NCBI GenBank assembly: GCA_024244665.1
Contig: JAAEOI010000496.1
Coordinates: 1 to 23,415 of the forward strand
DNA: 23,415 nt
Source: Bacteroidota bacterium
Lineage (GTDB): Bacteria; Bacteroidota; Bacteroidia; Bacteroidales; GCA-2748055
Direction of reading: 5' to 3'
Made by a program: the position numbers and the translations under genes. Below are positions 22,275 to 23,415 of this stretch, in pieces. Under the pieces are notes generated by a model. That model had not been told where the DNA came from. It did not search any database and was given only the letters and a program-made list of their open reading frames with translations. Positions within the stretch are counted from its first letter, which is position 1. Every line of letters starts with the position of its first letter.

Positions 22275-23415
22275 ATGAAGCCTGAAATTTTTCTACTAAC
22301 CATCTTCTCCCTTTTCCCTTTGCTTAACTATGCATCTGGCCAGAGCAAGGAAACTGATTTTTTAGTTTCTATTACCTACAGGATGTGGTGCGAGGAGATG
22401 AGTTTGCCATACGGTAGTGGAAATGAGAATACCGATGGTGATATCTATATCAACTTTGAAGAGTATGCCCTGGGTTTAAATCATAATTCAGCAGATGTCT
22501 ACGGGGTTGACCACCTGACAATATCCGACAATCAGGGTGATATGCTATATCCTAAAATTGCCACCTTCCAATTGCAGGAGCACCGGCCCATAGATGTGTT
22601 TTACGAGATACAACGCTCTTTTGATGCTGCCGAAGGAAACCTGTATGAAGATTGGGAGATAGCTGGCAGCCGATGGGCTTTGGACGATTGGTTTGTAATT
22701 GATGACTTTAAGATTGAAGAAGAAAAAAGTAATGGCTCCTGGATCATCAAAGTATATATCCCTGCTCAATATCAGGATGAGACATTCAGATGCGTAGCCA
22801 CCAGCGTAAAAGCATATCCCCCCTTTTCATGGGATCATGTGTTGAGCTGGTGCAGCGCCCGTCGTCCCAATAAAACTCAGGATGGTTTTGAAGAATATAC
22901 GGATGCCGATCACCGGTTTATCGCCAGAACAGGATATAATCATGGAAATGGCATTACCGATATAAGCATAGGAGAACAAATAGCTCCTAAAAATGAACTG
23001 CCCTTCGTGTTAAATTACAATCCTGATTTTAAAACAGAAGGCTATACCAATGGAGCTATTGTTACAGTTCCCGGTCGGGAAACTTTTAGCGATTTATCCC
23101 CTGAAGACTATGCCCTGAAACTGGACAATGGTGAGTTTCTGCTCAGTGGCAGTACTGACCGGTACTTTGTCGATTATCGCATCCCCCTTGGGGCGCAACG
23201 GAAAAAGGATATTGTAACCGCATTGATAGATTCCGGTAATCATGGAATATTTATAGATGCGATCCGAAAAACATCGGGAGCTGTCCTGAATATCTCCGGT
23301 AATGAAAACAAAAAGGCGTATCTCGAAGCATATTTCGATTTTTTGAACCATATGAAGCAAACGGCGCACGGAGGTTCACGAACGGTAAACCTTTATCCGT
23401 TTGAGTTTTTCTACA
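22275..23415 (+). CDS. Secreted protein of unknown family, 3' end outside window
   Basis: An ATG 8 bases after the sulfatase stop opens a frame that stays open for 380 codons to the window edge. The N-terminus has a Sec signal peptide (cleavage near ASG-Q, about residue 22). The mature part starts with SITYRMWCEEMSLPYGSG, contains acidic and aromatic-rich stretches (EDWEIAGSRWALDDWFVIDD), an ARRP segment, then a repeated alternation of hydrophobic and charged residues; a later FIDAIRK and a VNLYPFEFFY end may belong to a barrel or sandwich enzyme. I do not recognise the family. Codon use and spacing match the neighbours, so it belongs to the same operon. Export and context make an endo-acting glycan-degrading enzyme or binding protein plausible, but that is a guess. 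Confidence 0.8.
   Translation, partial: MKPEIFLLTIFSLFPLLNYASGQSKETDFLVSITYRMWCEEMSLPYGSGNENTDGDIYINFEEYALGLNHNSADVYGVDHLTISDNQGDMLYPKIATFQLQEHRPIDVFYEIQRSFDAAEGNLYEDWEIAGSRWALDDWFVIDDFKIEEEKSNGSWIIKVYIPAQYQDETFRCVATSVKAYPPFSWDHVLSWCSARRPNKTQDGFEEYTDADHRFIARTGYNHGNGITDISIGEQIAPKNELPFVLNYNPDFKTEGYTNGAIVTVPGRETFSDLSPEDYALKLDNGEFLLSGSTDRYFVDYRIPLGAQRKKDIVTALIDSGNHGIFIDAIRKTSGAVLNISGNENKKAYLEAYFDFLNHMKQTAHGGSRTVNLYPFEFFY

Noticed and set aside
1..23415. SusC/SusD pair, polysaccharide lyase, regulator or phage/defence genes
   Set aside because: I looked for TonB-receptor, SusD, lyase, two-component and defence-system motifs in the long frames and found none.

Overview
The window looks like part of a polysaccharide-utilisation region from a Bacteroidota bacterium, probably marine or otherwise exposed to algal glycans. 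This is inferred from gene content (sulfatases, GH29, GH120, GH2), many lipoprotein signal peptides with a Cys lipobox, and A/T-rich start contexts without Shine-Dalgarno motifs. No rRNA, tRNA or phylogenetic marker gene is present, so the rank below phylum is open. Every supported gene lies on the plus strand.

Layout. Left part (1-3807): the tail of a GH29-like alpha-L-fucosidase, a lipoprotein with a TIM-barrel glycosidase-like fold, and a secreted S1 sulfatase. A 693-bp gap (3808-4500) without a convincing gene follows. It holds nested inverted repeats, a three-copy ~20-bp tandem repeat, and a 17-bp direct repeat with hairpins, and looks like a scar of mobile DNA. Directly after it is a broken sulfatase (4501-5225) that has lost its catalytic cysteine region and most of its C-terminal half. 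Middle part (5273-9786): an 871-residue lipoprotein of unknown family, a 22-codon orphan lipoprotein leader, and a complete GH29 fucosidase whose C-terminal domain matches the truncated gene at the left edge. Right part (9834-23415): eight tightly packed genes separated by 1 to 57 bases: S1 sulfatase, GH43/GH117-like beta-propeller, GH120 beta-xylosidase-like beta-helix, S1 sulfatase, GH29 lipoprotein, GH2 lipoprotein, SGSH-like S1 sulfatase, and a partial secreted protein of unknown family running off the edge.

Together the enzymes suggest stepwise removal of sulfate, alpha-L-fucose (or a related sugar), beta-xylose and a beta-linked sugar such as galactose from a branched sulfated glycan, at the cell surface or in the periplasm. 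No SusC/SusD pair, regulator or polysaccharide lyase is visible, so uptake and backbone cleavage must be encoded elsewhere or by one of the two unrecognised proteins. Those two (5273-7888 and 22275 to the end) are the best candidates for new enzymology. All family assignments come from reading motifs by eye, not from database searches.
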